Assembly (NCBI GenBank): GCA_050181295.1
Contig: JBFXDI010000176.1
Span: forward strand, 1-7,264
Reading direction: 5' to 3'
From: JBFXDI01 sp050181295
GTDB taxonomy: Bacteria; Pseudomonadota; Alphaproteobacteria; Rhizobiales; Aestuariivirgaceae
DNA: 7,264 bases
Shown in pieces: positions 1-6,283 of the stretch. Under the pieces are notes generated by a model. That model ran no database searches. It worked only from the letters and a program-made list of their open reading frames with translations, and had not been told where the DNA came from. Each line of letters opens with the position of its first letter. The stretch's first letter is position 1. Position numbers and translations under genes: made by a program.

Positions 1-3000
1 TCACGCTCTTCAACTGCTTCGTCATGGGCGCGATCGACGATTCCATGCCGGGCATCTTCGAGGGGCTCAAGGAGGCCGCCCTCACCATGCAGATGGGCGG
101 CGGCATCGGGCACGACTTCTCGACGCTCCGCCCCAAGGGTGCGCCTGTCCAGGGCGTGGGCGCCGACGCCTCGGGGCCGCTCTCCTTCATGGACGTGTGG
201 GACGCCATGTGCCGCACCATCATGTCGGCGGGCTCCAGGCGCGGCGCCATGATGGCGACGCTCGCCTGCGACCATCCCGACATCGAGGCCTTCATCGAGG
301 CCAAGCGCGATCCCCGGCGGCTGCGGAACTTCAATCTCTCGGTGCTCGTCACCGACGCCTTCATGGCGGCGGTCGAGGAGGATGCGGACTGGCCGCTGGT
401 CTTCGCAGGCAAGACCTACCGGACGGTGAAGGCGCGCGAGCTCTGGGAGAGGATCATGCGCGCCACCTACGAGGTGGCGGAGCCCGGCGTCATCTTCATC
501 GACCGCATCAACACCGAGAACAACCTCTCCTATTGCGAGACCATCCACGCCACGAACCCTTGCGTTCCAGCCGACACCTGGGTGCTGACGGCCGAGGGAC
601 CCCGGCAGGTCGGAAGGCTGGTCGGAGAACCTTTCCACGCTGTCGTCGACGGTCGCGCGCATGCGGCCTCCGGTTTCTTCGCCACCGGCGTCAAGCCGCT
701 CCTCAAACTCCAGATGGACCAAGGCCAGGCTCTTCGCCTCACGGCCAACCACAGGCTCAAGAAGGTCGTGCGGCGGACGCGCTGGCGCATCGAAACGGAC
801 TGGGCGGAGGCCGGCGACCTCGCGCCGGGGGACGAGATCGTCCTCCACGATCACCGCGGGCTCGCGGGCTGGGGGGATCCCGCGCTCGCCACGAGGGACG
901 AGGACGAAGGCTATCTCCTGGGGCTCCTCATCGGCGATGGGGTTCTCAAGACCGACAAGGCGGTGCTGTCCGTATGGCAGCCGGCGGCGGTTGCGAACGG
1001 CGGGACGCCGGTCGGTCCCGACGCCGTCATGGCGCGGGCCGAGGCCGCCGCCCGCGCGCTCGGCTCGCGGGCCGATTTCGCCGGCTGGTGGCCAGTCGCC
1101 GGGCGAGGCGAGTGGCGCCTTGCCACGGCGGGGCTGAAGCGGCTCGCCGAGGCGCATCGCATGGCGCGGGGCAGGAAGACAATCACGGAGCCGATGGAAT
1201 GCCGTTCGTCCGCGTTCCACCGTGGCCTGCTCACGGGACTTTTCGACACCGACGGCTCGATCCAGGGCAGCCAGGCCAAGGGCGTGAGCGTGCGGCTGGC
1301 GCAAAGCGACCTGGCGCTCCTCCAATCCGCGCAGCGCATGCTGCTGCGGCTCGGCATCGCCAGCACCCTCTACAGGGAGCGGCGGCCGGCAGGGATCAAG
1401 CGGCTGCCGGACGGCAAGGGCGGCACGGCGGACTACCCCGTCCGGGCGCAGCATGAGCTCGTGGTCAGTGGCGACAATCTCGTCGTCTTCGCCGAGCGCG
1501 TCGGGTTCACCGATCGGACAAAGTCGCTCCGGCTTGCGGCGGCGCTTTCGGGATACGCCCGCGGGCTCAACCGCGAGCGCTTCGTGGCGAGGGTGGCGTC
1601 GATCGAGGCCGACGGCGAGGAGATGGTCTACGACGTCTCCGTTCCCGGCGTGAACGCCTTCGACGCCAACGGCCTTCAGGCCCACAATTGCGGTGAACAG
1701 CCCCTGCCGCCCTATGGCGCCTGCCTCCTGGGCTCCGTCAACCTCGCGAGCTTCATTCTCGATCCCTTCAGCGAGCATGCGCGCCTCGATGAGACGGCGC
1801 TGGCCGAAACCGTCGCGGTGGCGGTGCGCTTCCTCGACGACGTGGTCGACGTCTCGGCCTATCCGCTCCTCGAGCAGGAGCGGGAGGCCAAGGCCAAGCG
1901 CCGCATCGGGCTCGGCGTCACCGGGCTCGCCGACGCGCTGGCGCTGTCGGGGCTGCGCTACGGCAGCGAGGAGGCGGCGGCGCGCGCCAGGGACTGGATG
2001 GCGGCGATCGAGCGGGCGGCCTACGAGGCGAGCATCGCGCTTTCGGAAGAGAAGGGGGCTTTTCCGCTCTTCGACCGCGACGCCTATCTGGCCTCCGGCC
2101 ATGTCTCGAAGCTGCCCCAGGACATCCGCGAAAAGATCGCCCGCCACGGCATCCGCAACGCACTCCTCACCTCGATCGCGCCGACCGGCACCATCTCGCT
2201 CTTCGCCGGCAACCTCTCGAGCGGGGTCGAGCCGATCTTCGCCTACGACTATGCGCGAAAGGTCCTGAACCCGGACGGGAGCCGCCGCAGCGAGCGGGTG
2301 GTGGACCAGGCGGTGGCGCTCCATAGGGAACGGTTCGGCGCCGAAACGAAGCTGCCCGAGCACTTCGTGACGGCGCAGGAGCTTAACCCGCTCGCGCATC
2401 TGAGGATGCAGGCGGCGCTGCAGCCGCATGTCGATTCCTCGATCTCGAAGACCATCAACTGTCCGGAAGACATCCCGTTCGAGGACTTCAAGGCGGTCTA
2501 TGCGGAGGCCTATCGGCTAGGCCTCAAGGGCTGCACGACCTACCGGCCGAACGCGGTCACCGGCTCTGTTCTGTCGGTGGCGGAGCCGCCGGGCGAGGGT
2601 GCGCGGGTCGCATCGGAGGCGGAGGGCGAGGCGGTGCTGCAATCGAGCCTGCCGCTCGAGGCGCCGCCTCTCCCGATCCCGTCCCAGGGCGAGGCGGACG
2701 TCGTCTATATGAAGCAGCCGCTCGAGCGCTCCCCGGTGCTTCCGGGCTTCACCTACAAGCTCAAATGGGGCGACTCCGATCACGCCATCTACATCACCCT
2801 CAACGACATCGTGCAGGACGGACGGCGACGACCCTTCGAGATTTTTATCAATTCCAAAAATATGGAACACTACGCCTGGACCGTGGCGCTGACCCGCATG
2901 ATCTCGGCGGTTTTCCGGCGCGGTGGCGATGTGTCCTTCGTGGTCGAGGAGCTGAAGGCGGTGTTCGATCCGCGCGGCGGCCAGTGGATGGGCGGGCGCT

Positions 3001-3224
3001 ACGTGCCGAGCCTGCTCGCGGCCATCGGCGGGGTCATCGAGCGCCACATGATCGACACGGGCTTCCTCAAGGCCGCCGACGGCCGGACCCTGCGCGAGAT
3101 GAAGCAGGTCGCCGTGGTCGGAGGGGCGAGCCCGGCCCAATGTCCCAAATGCGGAGAGCCCTCGCTCGTCTTTCAGGAAGGCTGCGCCACCTGTCTTTCC
3201 TGCGATTATTCGAAATGCGAATGA
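1..3224 (+). CDS. nrdJ: Adenosylcobalamin-dependent (class II) ribonucleotide reductase, 5'-truncated, intein-containing
   Basis: Reduces ribonucleotides to deoxyribonucleotides for DNA synthesis, with coenzyme B12 as radical source and without oxygen. The gene enters from the left edge (frame open from base 3; the ATG at 24 is internal), so its start and N-terminal domain are missing. All three active-site cysteines are visible: NCFV (Cys at 15-17), the thiyl cysteine of NPCGEQ (1689-1691) and a Cys eleven residues on in PPYGAC. The Asn and Glu flanking the thiyl cysteine are present. Then come the phosphate-loop-like PTGT (2181-2192), CTTYRPN near 2533, a Pro/Glu/Ala-rich linker (about 2570-2745), a TSCPD domain (about 2750-3080) and a Cys-rich tail beginning CPKC at 3141, with CATCLSC and a final SKCE. 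Such tail cysteines re-reduce the active site in class II enzymes. An intein of 376 residues splits the frame, leaving about 697 visible extein residues. The extein resembles the shorter alpha/pseudomonad type rather than the roughly 1,200-aa rhizobial NrdJ. Family call is near certain. Confidence 0.96.
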   Translation, partial: TLFNCFVMGAIDDSMPGIFEGLKEAALTMQMGGGIGHDFSTLRPKGAPVQGVGADASGPLSFMDVWDAMCRTIMSAGSRRGAMMATLACDHPDIEAFIEAKRDPRRLRNFNLSVLVTDAFMAAVEEDADWPLVFAGKTYRTVKARELWERIMRATYEVAEPGVIFIDRINTENNLSYCETIHATNPCVPADTWVLTAEGPRQVGRLVGEPFHAVVDGRAHAASGFFATGVKPLLKLQMDQGQALRLTANHRLKKVVRRTRWRIETDWAEAGDLAPGDEIVLHDHRGLAGWGDPALATRDEDEGYLLGLLIGDGVLKTDKAVLSVWQPAAVANGGTPVGPDAVMARAEAAARALGSRADFAGWWPVAGRGEWRLATAGLKRLAEAHRMARGRKTITEPMECRSSAFHRGLLTGLFDTDGSIQGSQAKGVSVRLAQSDLALLQSAQRMLLRLGIASTLYRERRPAGIKRLPDGKGGTADYPVRAQHELVVSGDNLVVFAERVGFTDRTKSLRLAAALSGYARGLNRERFVARVASIEADGEEMVYDVSVPGVNAFDANGLQAHNCGEQPLPPYGACLLGSVNLASFILDPFSEHARLDETALAETVAVAVRFLDDVVDVSAYPLLEQEREAKAKRRIGLGVTGLADALALSGLRYGSEEAAARARDWMAAIERAAYEASIALSEEKGAFPLFDRDAYLASGHVSKLPQDIREKIARHGIRNALLTSIAPTGTISLFAGNLSSGVEPIFAYDYARKVLNPDGSRRSERVVDQAVALHRERFGAETKLPEHFVTAQELNPLAHLRMQAALQPHVDSSISKTINCPEDIPFEDFKAVYAEAYRLGLKGCTTYRPNAVTGSVLSVAEPPGEGARVASEAEGEAVLQSSLPLEAPPLPIPSQGEADVVYMKQPLERSPVLPGFTYKLKWGDSDHAIYITLNDIVQDGRRRPFEIFINSKNMEHYAWTVALTRMISAVFRRGGDVSFVVEELKAVFDPRGGQWMGGRYVPSLLAAIGGVIERHMIDTGFLKAADGRTLREMKQVAVVGGASPAQCPKCGEPSLVFQEGCATCLSCDYSKCE
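561..1688 (+). other. Intein (protein-splicing element) in NrdJ, 376 aa
   Basis: An in-frame insertion that splices itself out of the NrdJ precursor. Removing it restores ATNP-CGEQPLPPYG, the uninterrupted class II reductase active site. Block A starts with Cys1 (CVPADTWVLTAEG). Block B has the TxxH motif as TANH (741-752, intein residues 61-64). Block F is VYDVSVPGVNAFDANG (from 1626), and block G ends AHN, with the penultimate His and terminal Asn needed for cyclisation. The +1 extein residue is Cys at 1689. All standard class 1 splicing residues are therefore present and the intein should be active. The middle carries a LAGLIDADG endonuclease domain. Base composition is about as GC-rich as the host gene, which suggests long residence or transfer from a similar genome. 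The boundaries follow from the motif ends and from reductase continuity, so they should be exact. Confidence 0.96.
890..1580 (+). other. LAGLIDADG (DOD) homing endonuclease domain of the intein
   Basis: This domain sits between splicing blocks B and F and would cut an intein-free nrdJ allele to copy the intein into it. The two dodecapeptide motifs are LLGLLIGDG (915-941) and LLTGLFDTDG (1227-1256), about 100 residues apart, as usual for monomeric DOD endonucleases. The metal-binding acidic residue at the end of each motif (GD in the first, TD in the second) is retained, so there is no obvious sign of catalytic decay. Outer limits are approximate because the domain edges are not marked by motifs. 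Activity cannot be judged from sequence alone. Confidence 0.88.
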
Positions 3225-3234
3225 GCCGGCCGGA

Positions 3235-3263
3235 TTGACAGTCGCGGCATTTTGTTCTAGTTT
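3235..3263 (+). promoter_or_regulatory. Candidate sigma-70-type promoter for the SOS-box gene
   Basis: A perfect TTGACA -35 hexamer lies at 3235-3240. A 17-base spacer then leads to TAGTTT at 3258-3263, a weak -10 matching TATAAT at only three positions. It starts 10 bases after the nrdJ stop. The proposed -10 lies inside the LexA operator, which is the expected arrangement for a repressed SOS promoter. The -35 match is direct; the -10 assignment is inference from spacing. Confidence 0.6.
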
Positions 3264-3268
3264 TGTTC
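3254..3268 (+). promoter_or_regulatory. LexA operator (alphaproteobacterial SOS box)
   Basis: The sequence GTTCTAGTTTTGTTC is an exact match to the direct-repeat LexA box GTTC-N7-GTTC known from Rhizobiales, Rhodobacterales and Caulobacter. The T-rich spacer is also typical. It lies 30 bases after the nrdJ stop, overlaps the proposed -10, and ends 26 bases before the ATG at 3295, so LexA bound here would block transcription of that gene. An eight-base match alone could occur by chance. Its position in a short intergenic gap just downstream of a TTGACA makes function likely. Confidence 0.82.
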
Positions 3269-3294
3269 CGGTCACTGATGCCGGGAGCTGCACA

Positions 3295-3687
3295 ATGGAA
3301 TCGCTTCTCGATGCCGAGCTTTCGCGCCGCTTCTGCTACTGGCGCGGCCGCTCGGGGCGGCGCTACATCCACACGATCTACGAGAGGTCGGCGTGTCCGC
3401 CCCTGCCCGGCGCCCTCTATGTGGCGGTGGCATCCGACGCCGGTGGCGGAAAGCGGGCGCTGGCGGTCGGACGGTTTCCGCCCTTCTTCGAACTCCTGCC
3501 CAGCCTGCCCGAAGAGTGCACCGAGGTGCATGCGCACCTTCTGTCGGGCTCCGATGCCGAGGCCCGGGTGGCGCTCGAGGACTTGTGTGCCGTGCTTGCA
3601 CCAGCGCCGACGACCGATGCCGCTGGCGCGCGAAGCTCCGTCGCCCATTGCGACGAGAGGGCTCCCTTCCTCCCGGCATTCGCCTGA
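3295..3687 (+). CDS. Hypothetical protein, 130 aa, probably LexA-regulated
   Basis: Function not recognised. The ATG at 3295 is chosen because a good Shine-Dalgarno (GGGAG, 3283-3287) lies seven bases upstream and because the LexA box then falls in the promoter. The longer reading from TTG 3235 would put the -35 and the operator inside the gene. The protein is soluble, with no signal peptide or membrane segment. Its N-terminal part is aromatic and basic (FCYWRGRSGRRYIHTIY, residues 13-29). A strand-rich middle follows (GALYVAVASD, then ALAVGRFPPFFELL), then a helix-like stretch containing EVHAHLLSGSDAEARVALEDL. The last 25 or so residues are low-complexity. No catalytic motif is evident. It is convergent with the chaC-like gene, with a REP pair between them. 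The SOS box predicts induction by DNA damage. I vaguely associate the W-x-G-x-SGRRY pattern with rhizobial hypothetical proteins but cannot name a family. Confidence 0.82.
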   Translation: MESLLDAELSRRFCYWRGRSGRRYIHTIYERSACPPLPGALYVAVASDAGGGKRALAVGRFPPFFELLPSLPEECTEVHAHLLSGSDAEARVALEDLCAVLAPAPTTDAAGARSSVAHCDERAPFLPAFA

Positions 3688-3698
3688 ACTTGTTCCCT

Positions 3699-3780
3699 CG
3701 TCATTCCTGCGAAAGCAGGAATCCCGCTTAAATGCCGAGCGGCACCGCTTCAGGGGATGCCAGCGCCCGCTGGCATGACG
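3699..3780. repeat. Pair of inverted REP-like palindromes (BIME-like, 82 bp)
   Basis: Two 26-base palindromic units face each other. The left unit (3699-3724) folds as ATTCCTGC-GAAA-GCAGGAAT with a perfect 8-bp stem. The right unit (3755-3780) folds as ATGCCAGC-GCCC-GCTGGCAT, also perfect. The reverse complement of the right unit matches the left at 19 of 26 positions. Both share CGTCAT at the outer end and ATCC at the inner end. Four of the seven differences form two compensated stem base pairs and the other three are in the loop. The 30-base spacer contains a further small palindrome (TGCCG-AG-CGGCA, 3733-3744). The unit lies 11 bases after the stop of the SOS-box gene and overlaps the last codons of the convergent chaC-like gene. 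It could end transcription or stabilise mRNA from both sides, although there is no U-tract. Confidence 0.85.
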
Positions 3781-4316
3781 GAATCGTCGAGCCTCGCTGC
3801 CAGGCCCTCGATGAGGGGATCCCGCAATCCCATCTCGCGGATATGCTCGGCGGCGGAGCGCACATAGTCCACGCAGGCCCCCGATATGCCCACACCCTGC
3901 CTGACCAGCGGAAGCTGCTCCTCGATGCCGAGCTTTCCGGCATATTGCGGATGCCGCCGGTCGGCCACGTAGACCACCGCCTCGACCCGCCGGGGCGCTG
4001 ACCCGGCCTCGGGATCGAGGGCGATCGGCCGCTGCATCTCCAGATAGACGCTCGTCACCTGCTCACGCTCGCGCAAATACGCAAGCGTCGTTCCCCAGGC
4101 ATCGCCCATGACCCGGTAGGCGATGCCGTGGCAGGCGCCGCCCCGGTCGAGCCCCATGACGAGCCCCGGATGCTCCGGCGTGCCGCGGTGGACGTGGCTA
4201 TAGATGCACAAGCGGCGATGCAGCCCGCGCAGGAGGGCGCGCCGGCGCTCGGCGAAAGGGAAGCCCGGCCGCCACATCAGCGAGCCGTAGCCAAAGACCC
4301 AATGCTCCTGCATCAT
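3750..4316 (-). CDS. ChaC-like gamma-glutamylcyclotransferase
   Basis: Expected to cleave glutathione or related gamma-glutamyl compounds to 5-oxoproline plus the amino acid or dipeptide, in the cytoplasm. The N-terminal WVFGYGSLMWRPGF is the hallmark substrate-binding loop of the ChaC family. It is followed by YSHVHRGTPEHPGLVMGLDRGG and by AYLREREQVTSVY, whose glutamates (residues 83 and 85) are candidates for the catalytic acid/base. HPQYAGKL and the C-terminal helix ending around RDPLIEGLAARL also fit. I chose ATG 4316 (188 aa) because relatives begin just before the FGYGSL motif and GGACGG lies upstream. ATG 4364 or TTG 4376 would add 16 or 20 residues and cannot be excluded. The last nine residues, VMPAGAGIP, are encoded by the REP unit. 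The gene is divergent from the DUF2125 gene. The paralogue (glutathione-specific or otherwise) is not resolved. Confidence 0.93.
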   Translation of the reverse strand: MMQEHWVFGYGSLMWRPGFPFAERRRALLRGLHRRLCIYSHVHRGTPEHPGLVMGLDRGGACHGIAYRVMGDAWGTTLAYLREREQVTSVYLEMQRPIALDPEAGSAPRRVEAVVYVADRRHPQYAGKLGIEEQLPLVRQGVGISGACVDYVRSAAEHIREMGLRDPLIEGLAARLDDSVMPAGAGIP

Positions 4317-4375
4317 GCGGCCGTCCGTGGTCAGCAAGCGGACGCCGCTCTTATCAACAGGCATCGCCCGCCGCA

Positions 4376-5362
4376 ATGCATCCCGAACGGAGGTCCTGGC
4401 TCCTCGCCCTTCCGGCGCTGATGCTGGCCGTCCTGCTTCTGGGTTGGTCCGGCTACTGGTACCAGACGCTCACCCGCACCAAGGAGGGGTTCAGCCGCTT
4501 CGAGGCCGATCTTGCGGCGCGGGGCGGGGCCTTCACCTGCAACGAGGAAGACTGGGGCGGCTATCCCTTCCGCATCGAGGTCTCCTGCGCACGCCTCGCG
4601 CTCAGGCTGTCGGGCAATGGCCCGACCTTCGAGACGGTCGGGGTCCGGGCGCTCGCCAAGGCCTACGCGATCAACGATGTCGTGGCGACCGGGCAGGGGC
4701 CCTCGCGGCTCACCTTCGAGGACGGGCGGACCTTCGATCTCAAGCATGCGCCGATGAACGCCGACTTCCGCATCGAGGACGACGGCAGGGCGGCGGCAAG
4801 GCTCATCGTGGAGGATACGGTGCTCGAGGCCGAGGGCGCGGTCCTGGCGCGGGGCGCGCGGCTCGAGCTTTCCGCACACAACGAGGACGCGGACCGGGTC
4901 GCCTTCACCGTCATAGGCTCGCAAGCCGTCGTGTCGCCGTCGCCAGGTACTGATATCTCGCTCGCGAGCCTGGACATGGAGGGTCTTATCGACAAGCTGC
5001 CGCCGGGCTTCGCGACGCTTCCGAGCGATCTCCTGACGGCCGCCGCCACCTCGGGCGCGCGGCTCTCCGTCCAGTCGCTCGCGGCGGTGGTGGAGGGCTC
5101 GCGGCTGAACGGGGAAGGGTCCCTGGTCCTGGACGCTCAAGGCTATCCGGACGGCAGGATCGCCCTTCGCCTTTCCGACCTCGGGCGCTTCATGGAGGGC
5201 CTCGCCGCCAAGGGCCTGATCGAGCGCAAGGCCGCCGCGGCCGGAACCCTGCTGCTCGGCCTCATCGTCGGCAACAAGGCCGCGCCCGTCGACCTCACAT
5301 TCCGCCAGGGCCGCATCTACTGGGGCCCGATCAAGCTTCTGGAGCACGGACCGATCCGCTGA
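4376..5362 (+). CDS. DUF2125 domain protein, N-terminally membrane-anchored
   Basis: A 328-aa protein of unknown biochemical function from a family typical of Alphaproteobacteria. After a short basic start (MHPERRSW), one hydrophobic helix (about residues 8-26) acts as an uncleaved anchor or signal sequence, placing the rest in the periplasm. The family signature GYPFRIEVSC (residues 62-71) is present. Cys55 and Cys71 flank it and could form a disulfide. The remainder is predicted beta-rich, with repeated short strand-like patterns, and ends with a conserved-looking VDLTFRQGRIYWGPIKL. The start has no clear Shine-Dalgarno; a GGAGG lies inside the gene at 4387-4391 with no usable in-frame start after it, so ATG 4376 stands. 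TerC follows 65 bases later on the same strand, so co-transcription is possible. Family call is good; the role is unknown. Confidence 0.9.
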   Translation: MHPERRSWLLALPALMLAVLLLGWSGYWYQTLTRTKEGFSRFEADLAARGGAFTCNEEDWGGYPFRIEVSCARLALRLSGNGPTFETVGVRALAKAYAINDVVATGQGPSRLTFEDGRTFDLKHAPMNADFRIEDDGRAAARLIVEDTVLEAEGAVLARGARLELSAHNEDADRVAFTVIGSQAVVSPSPGTDISLASLDMEGLIDKLPPGFATLPSDLLTAAATSGARLSVQSLAAVVEGSRLNGEGSLVLDAQGYPDGRIALRLSDLGRFMEGLAAKGLIERKAAAAGTLLLGLIVGNKAAPVDLTFRQGRIYWGPIKLLEHGPIR

Positions 5363-5427
5363 ACCTATTCCCTGCGCGACCGGGCGGCGCGGCTCGAGAC
5401 TGAACCATCCCGCTGGAGATCATCCGA

Positions 5428-6225
5428 ATGGCCGACTTCTTCACCGTCGACAATCTCATGACCCTCGCCGTGCTCACCGCGCTCGAGACGGTCCTCGGCT
5501 TCGACAACCTGCTCTACATCTCGATCGAGGCGAAGCGGGTGCCGCCGGAGCGGGAGAAATACGTGCGCCAGGTCGGCATCGTGCTCGCGATCGGGCTGCG
5601 CATCGTGCTGCTCTTCGTGGTGCTGCAGCTCATCGCGGCCTTCCAGGGCACCCTCTTCTCCTTCGACTGGGGAATCGTCGAAGGCGCCTTCAGCGGCCAC
5701 AGCCTGATCGTGCTCGCGGGCGGCGTGTTCCTGCTCTACACGGCGACGAAGGAGATCTTCCACATGCTCGCCGTCCACGACCACGAGGGCGCGGGGGCGC
5801 AGCGCGCCACCCGCAGCGTCACGTCGGCGCTCATCTGGATCCTTCTCATGAACATCGTTTTCTCGTTCGACACGGTGCTCTCGGCCGTGGCGCTCACGGA
5901 TCATTTCCTCGTCATGGCCATCGCCATCGTGGTTTCCGGCATCCTCATGGTGGCGCTCGCCGAGCATGTGGCGGACTTCCTGAAGCGCAACCGCATGTAC
6001 GAGGTGCTCGGACTCTTCGTGCTGCTGCTGGTCGCCGTCATGCTCATGTCGGAGGGCGGCCACCTCGCGCATCTGGCGCTCTTCGGCTATCCGATAGAGC
6101 CCCTGGCGAAGTCCACCTTCTACTTCGTGGTGGGGGCGCTGGTGCTCGTCGACATCGTGCAGGGACGCTACCAGAGGAAGATCCTGGCCGAGCAGGAGGC
6201 CGAGCAGGCGAGCGCAAGGAGCTAG
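5428..6225 (+). CDS. TerC/Alx family integral membrane protein
   Basis: A 265-aa inner-membrane protein of the TerC superfamily, whose studied members handle manganese or other metal ions or take part in tellurite resistance and membrane-protein metalation. About seven hydrophobic segments are visible (roughly residues 9-30, 48-72, 92-112, 131-155, 161-182, 192-208 and 230-248). The two family acidic motifs lie in membrane helices: ETVLGFDN (residues 20-27) and MNIVFSFDT (141-149). Their aspartates are the presumed ion-binding residues. A His/acid-rich loop (HDHEGAGAQ, from 117) lies between helices 3 and 4. ATG 5428 has a good ribosome site, GGAGAT, at 5415-5420. The 65-base gap upstream is too short for a full yybP-ykoY manganese riboswitch, and I see none. 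No tellurite-resistance genes are nearby, so a metal-transport role is more likely; the substrate cannot be read from the sequence. Confidence 0.95.
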   Translation: MADFFTVDNLMTLAVLTALETVLGFDNLLYISIEAKRVPPEREKYVRQVGIVLAIGLRIVLLFVVLQLIAAFQGTLFSFDWGIVEGAFSGHSLIVLAGGVFLLYTATKEIFHMLAVHDHEGAGAQRATRSVTSALIWILLMNIVFSFDTVLSAVALTDHFLVMAIAIVVSGILMVALAEHVADFLKRNRMYEVLGLFVLLLVAVMLMSEGGHLAHLALFGYPIEPLAKSTFYFVVGALVLVDIVQGRYQRKILAEQEAEQASARS

Positions 6226-6227
6226 CC

Positions 6228-6242
6228 CCGCCGGAGAGGCGG
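6228..6242 (+). terminator. Weak hairpin after the TerC gene
   Basis: CCGCC-GGAGA-GGCGG forms a 5-bp GC stem starting two bases after the TerC stop codon. It has no convincing T-tract, only GGAGCTTT. It may be a weak terminator or simply chance in GC-rich DNA. Confidence 0.25.
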
Positions 6243-6283
6243 TGGAGCTTTCCAAAACCCTGCGGCTCTATGCTCCAACGCGC

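Noticed and set aside
2517..3293. Minus-strand 258-aa open frame across the nrdJ 3' end and the SOS promoter.
   Set aside because: It is a GC-rich shadow of the TSCPD domain and Cys-rich tail. It has no family motif, and its proposed start lies in the leader of the next gene.
3235..3294. TTG start at 3235, giving a 150-aa version of the SOS-box protein.
   Set aside because: That TTG is the first half of the TTGACA hexamer, and the extra 20 residues would be encoded by the promoter and LexA box. ATG 3295 has a proper ribosome site.
3393..3778. Plus-strand overlapping frames ending in SCESRNPA-like or SFLRKQESRLN-like tails.
   Set aside because: These tails are ordinary translations of the REP palindrome in other frames, and the upstream parts are shadows of the 130-aa gene.
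4351..4359. TTATCAACA, one base away from a DnaA box.
   Set aside because: It is a single imperfect copy in a short divergent gap, with no cluster and no origin-type AT-rich region. Chance is the simpler explanation.
4331..5347. Minus-strand 338-aa open frame opposite DUF2125.
   Set aside because: The plus-strand frame has a membrane anchor and the GYPFRIEVSC signature. The antisense frame has low-complexity Arg/Gly/Glu content and no motif.
5363..5427. Possible manganese riboswitch (yybP-ykoY) ahead of the TerC gene.
   Set aside because: The 65-base gap is too short, and I do not see the conserved loop sequences of that riboswitch.
5365..6255. Long minus-strand open frame antisense to TerC, predicted to encode a His/Glu/Asp/Arg-rich 296-aa protein.
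   Set aside because: Its odd composition is what results from reading the complement of GC-rich codons for hydrophobic helices. TerC on the plus strand has clear family motifs and a ribosome site.
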